The notes under the pieces: generated by a model | What the model was told of the DNA's origin: nothing | What the model saw: only the letters and a program-made list of their open reading frames with translations | Database searches by the model: none | Position numbers and translations under genes: made by a program | Source: JBFLYC01 sp040756735 | Lineage (GTDB): Bacteria > Bacillota > DSM-16504 > Desulfitibacterales > Desulfitibacteraceae | Direction: 5' to 3' | Length of the DNA stretch: 7,793 bases | Assembly (NCBI GenBank): GCA_040756735.1 | Contig: JBFLYC010000064.1 | Coordinates: 1-7,793 of the forward strand | Shown: positions 6,610 to 7,793 of the stretch, in pieces | Position numbering within the stretch: the first letter of the stretch is position 1 | Layout of the letters: every line of letters starts with the position of its first letter

Positions 6610-7005
6610 TTACCTTAAAGTGAATTTCCCAAGGGTCAAGACTTTTTTCAGTTCTTTGTTCAAAACATCGTGCAAATCTAAGTTAATTGAATTGCATAAT
6701 GCGGTGATATAAAATAAGAGTTTGCCCATTTCACTTTCTATGATATCCTGGCAGTCTGGACATACATGACCGTAAAGGTCACTGTCTAAGATAGCGCTTA
6801 AGTCTGAAAGGTCTGCCTCTTCGGGCCATGTGTGTTTGCTTGCCTCAATGGATACGCATCCGCACTGGGTAACCGCTTTAACAGTGGCTCGATTAACCTT
6901 AGCTCCTGATTCATTGATCTTCGAGAGAATGTCAAGGATACTTTTATGTCTTAATGTAAACTGGGCAACCGTTTCCTGAAAATCTTTACATATTTCATTA
7001 TCCAT
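6610..7005 (-). CDS. Conserved small protein of unknown function with CxC and CxxC motifs (DUF1573-labelled type)
   Basis: The function is unknown. The 131-residue product is soluble in appearance, with no signal peptide or membrane segment. The N-terminal half (about 5-45) is predicted helical (CKDFQETVAQF, SILDILSKINES). Cys48-Gly-Cys50 and Cys82-Pro-Asp-Cys85 could form one zinc or redox site. The C-terminal stretch 88-121 (GKLLFYITALCNSINLDLHDVL) loosely resembles the last helices of MazG-like nucleotide pyrophosphohydrolases; this is inference only. From memory, similar clostridial proteins are labelled DUF1573 and sit near radA, but I cannot verify this here. The ATG at 7005 is chosen because AGAGGAG (7014-7020) lies 8 nt upstream; an upstream TTG at 7053 would add 16 unsupported residues. 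The gene is convergent with radA, with its own consensus promoter and a terminator lying within radA. Confidence 0.85.
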   Translation of the reverse strand: MDNEICKDFQETVAQFTLRHKSILDILSKINESGAKVNRATVKAVTQCGCVSIEASKHTWPEEADLSDLSAILDSDLYGHVCPDCQDIIESEMGKLLFYITALCNSINLDLHDVLNKELKKVLTLGKFTLR

Positions 7006-7013
7006 ATTTTCAA

Positions 7014-7020
7014 CTCCTCT
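7014..7020 (-). promoter_or_regulatory. Ribosome binding site of the minus-strand small gene
   Basis: AGAGGAG on the minus strand ends 8 nt before the ATG at 7005. It fixes this start over the upstream TTG at 7053. Confidence 0.8.
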
Positions 7021-7069
7021 GCCAGATTGGGGGTTATCTCTCCTACTCGCCAAGGGTTTAACTGCCTAT

Positions 7070-7099
7070 ATTATACTGATTTATTGCTTGTCTTGTCAA
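7070..7099 (-). promoter_or_regulatory. Consensus sigma-A promoter of the minus-strand small gene
   Basis: On the minus strand, TTGACA (7094-7099) and TATAAT (7070-7075) are both perfect hexamers separated by 18 bp. Transcription would begin near 7063, giving a leader of nearly 60 nt before the ATG at 7005. No operator-like repeat is evident around it, so expression may be constitutive. Confidence 0.88.
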
Positions 7100-7115
7100 T
7101 TGAGGGATGGTTAAT

Positions 7116-7132
7116 ACAGAGCTGACGCATGA
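7116..7132 (+). repeat. 17-bp direct repeat, copy 1
   Basis: ACAGAGCTGACGCATGA occurs here and again, identically and in the same orientation, 369 bp to the right. This copy starts 17 bp beyond the -35 box of the minus-strand promoter and may mark the left boundary of a mobile-element region. That reading is inference. Confidence 0.8.
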
Positions 7133-7484
7133 AAATAGTTAAAAATCTTGCGAGGTCTAAAATTGAGGTCTGTGCATGTATTTCCCGTCAACTCACCGAT
7201 GCATCTGCCAATAACTTCTTGTTATTGGATGGCTTATGTCTCTCTCAGCATGACGTAATCCTTTAATGGGTAGACGGGTAGTGTCGGACAGCATTATCAA
7301 TCTGCCTGTGTATATTTGTTATGCCACCACCCTGCTTGTCTTCCAGTTTTCTTCCTGCGCCAGCCGCAATTGGCAGGGGGATTGCGCCATCCGCTGAAGT
7401 CACTCTGTGTTCAGCGCCCTATGGATCATAGCTGAGCGGAATTTCTTAAGTAACGACTGAATACCGAACTCTTTGAAAAAATAA
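7133..7484. other. Non-coding, hairpin-rich segment between the direct repeats
   Basis: No gene is supported in these 352 bases. A 47-codon plus-strand frame from the ATG at 7129 (inside repeat copy 1) has no visible ribosome site, and minus-strand frames are broken by stops. Strong inverted repeats are present: CCAATAAC/GTTATTGG (7208-7215/7221-7228), CGCAAT/ATTGCG (7365-7370/7381-7386), CGCTGAA/TTCAGCG (7392-7398/7410-7416) and CTATG/CATAG (7419-7423/7427-7431). TCCGCT/AGCGGA (7390-7395/7435-7440) competes with the third. GAGGTCT is repeated directly at 7152 and 7165. The segment could be a structured RNA, the subterminal region of a transposon, or a decayed insertion. Confidence 0.6.
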
Positions 7485-7501
7485 ACAGAGCTGACGCATG
7501 A
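7485..7501 (+). repeat. 17-bp direct repeat, copy 2
   Basis: This is an exact second copy of ACAGAGCTGACGCATGA. It is followed by about 120 bp leading to the promoter and start of the DUF4338-like gene, so it may be an end or transposase-binding site of the element carrying that gene. Identity stops sharply on both sides of the 17 bp apart from shared A/T richness. Confidence 0.8.
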
Positions 7502-7540
7502 CTATAACCCTTAGCTATACCAGTAGATAAGAAAGAATTT

Positions 7541-7596
7541 AAAAAAAATTTTTCGCAAAATAGACCTGGACACCCCATATGCCCATGTGGTATGAT
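7541..7596 (+). promoter_or_regulatory. A-tract plus extended -10 promoter of the DUF4338-like gene
   Basis: TGGACA (7567-7572, 5 of 6) and TATGAT (7591-7596, 5 of 6) are 18 bp apart, with TGG at 7588-7590 making an extended -10. Just upstream, eight A then five T (7541-7553) fall where an UP element or bent DNA would stimulate RNA polymerase. The predicted start is near 7603, about 22 nt before the ATG. Confidence 0.7.
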
Positions 7597-7624
7597 AGAC
7601 TTGGAAAGGAAGGTTTAACAAGTT

Positions 7625-7793
7625 ATGAATGATACCACTAGGGTTTTTGCTGGAAGAGAATTCAGTATAGAAGATATTGAATTAATAAAATGGACAAGAA
7701 GAACGTATTCCGGTTTGTCCAGAACAGAGCTAGCTAATACTATTTGTGAGAATTTAAATTGGGTCAATGATGCAGGACGCCCAAAAACTAAAC
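7625..7793 (+). CDS. DUF4338 / DruA-like family protein, N-terminal fragment (cut by window edge)
   Basis: Only the first 56 codons are present. The ATG has a purine-rich ribosome site, GGAAAGGAAGG (7603-7613), 11 nt upstream. The peptide has VFAGREFSIEDIELIKW (7-23), LSRTELANTICENLNW (31-46) and GRPKTK (51-56). The pattern of FAGREF, then LSRTELA--IC--LNW, then a G-R/L-K segment matches my recollection of the N-terminal winged-helix-like region of DUF4338 proteins. These include DruA of Druantia defence systems and many multi-copy, transposon-associated homologues. No catalytic part is visible, so transposase, defence component or other nuclease-related role cannot be separated. The repeat-rich DNA and strong promoter upstream favour a mobile element. 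Confidence 0.7.
   Translation, partial: MNDTTRVFAGREFSIEDIELIKWTRRTYSGLSRTELANTICENLNWVNDAGRPKTK

Noticed and set aside
6599..6623. TCACTT/AAGTGA inverted repeat after radA as a plus-strand terminator
   Set aside because: The stem is 6 bp of mostly A/T around a 13-nt loop with no T-tract after it, and it overlaps the stop codon of the minus-strand gene.
6521..6712. 63-codon plus-strand frame overlapping the end of radA and the minus-strand gene
   Set aside because: It is out of frame with radA, antisense to the well-supported minus-strand gene, and has no ribosome site.
7006..7053. 16-residue N-terminal extension of the minus-strand gene from a TTG at 7053
   Set aside because: The ATG at 7005 has an ideal ribosome site, and the extension lies in the leader without one.
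7129..7272. 47-codon plus-strand frame starting in the first direct repeat
   Set aside because: It has no ribosome binding site, no recognisable peptide, and the frame covers the hairpin CCAATAAC/GTTATTGG. It is better explained as non-coding.
7190..7450. Minus-strand frames in the spacer that read as short peptides, considered as a decayed transposase or intron-encoded protein
   Set aside because: The frames are interrupted by stops, and I could not match the peptide to any family with confidence.

Overview
The window looks like a chromosomal segment of a low-to-mid GC Gram-positive bacterium of class Clostridia, most like the Peptococcales (Desulfotomaculum/Pelotomaculum-type) lineages. 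This rests on the gene order ctsR-mcsA-mcsB-clpC-radA, the AG-rich Shine-Dalgarno sequences, the CtsR-type operators and the style of the proteins. The genus cannot be fixed from the sequence alone.

Layout. The left edge holds the end of an rRNA operon: a complete 5S rRNA (about 17-126) and a strong intrinsic terminator. A spacer of about 320 bases follows. Its left half has no convincing gene. Its right half is the control region of the next operon: a perfect 34-bp palindrome, a probable sigma-A promoter overlapping it, and two CtsR operators (four GGTCA heptads) just upstream of ctsR. Then comes the class III heat-shock operon. CtsR is the repressor, McsA the zinc-binding activator, McsB the protein arginine kinase and ClpC the Hsp100 unfoldase that can recognise phospho-arginine. 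The four genes are tightly packed (16-nt gap, 1-nt overlap, 6-nt gap). By family knowledge they form one loop: McsB, activated by McsA, phosphorylates proteins on arginine, ClpC (with ClpP, encoded elsewhere) degrades them, and CtsR represses the whole set. An imperfect terminator with two possible 5' arms separates clpC from radA, a DNA-repair/recombination helicase gene that probably uses a TTG start.

Right of radA the character changes. A convergent small gene on the minus strand (131 aa, unknown function, Cys-x-Cys and Cys-x-x-Cys motifs) has a consensus promoter. Its probable terminator lies inside the 3' end of radA. disA, which commonly follows radA in related bacteria, is not the next gene. 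From about 7100 to 7624 lies a non-coding stretch with many hairpins, bracketed by two identical 17-bp direct repeats. It leads through an A-tract and a good promoter into the 5' end of a gene whose N-terminus resembles the DUF4338/DruA-like family, often found in mobile or defence contexts. The window ends 56 codons into that gene. This right-hand part is the accessory, least explained portion.
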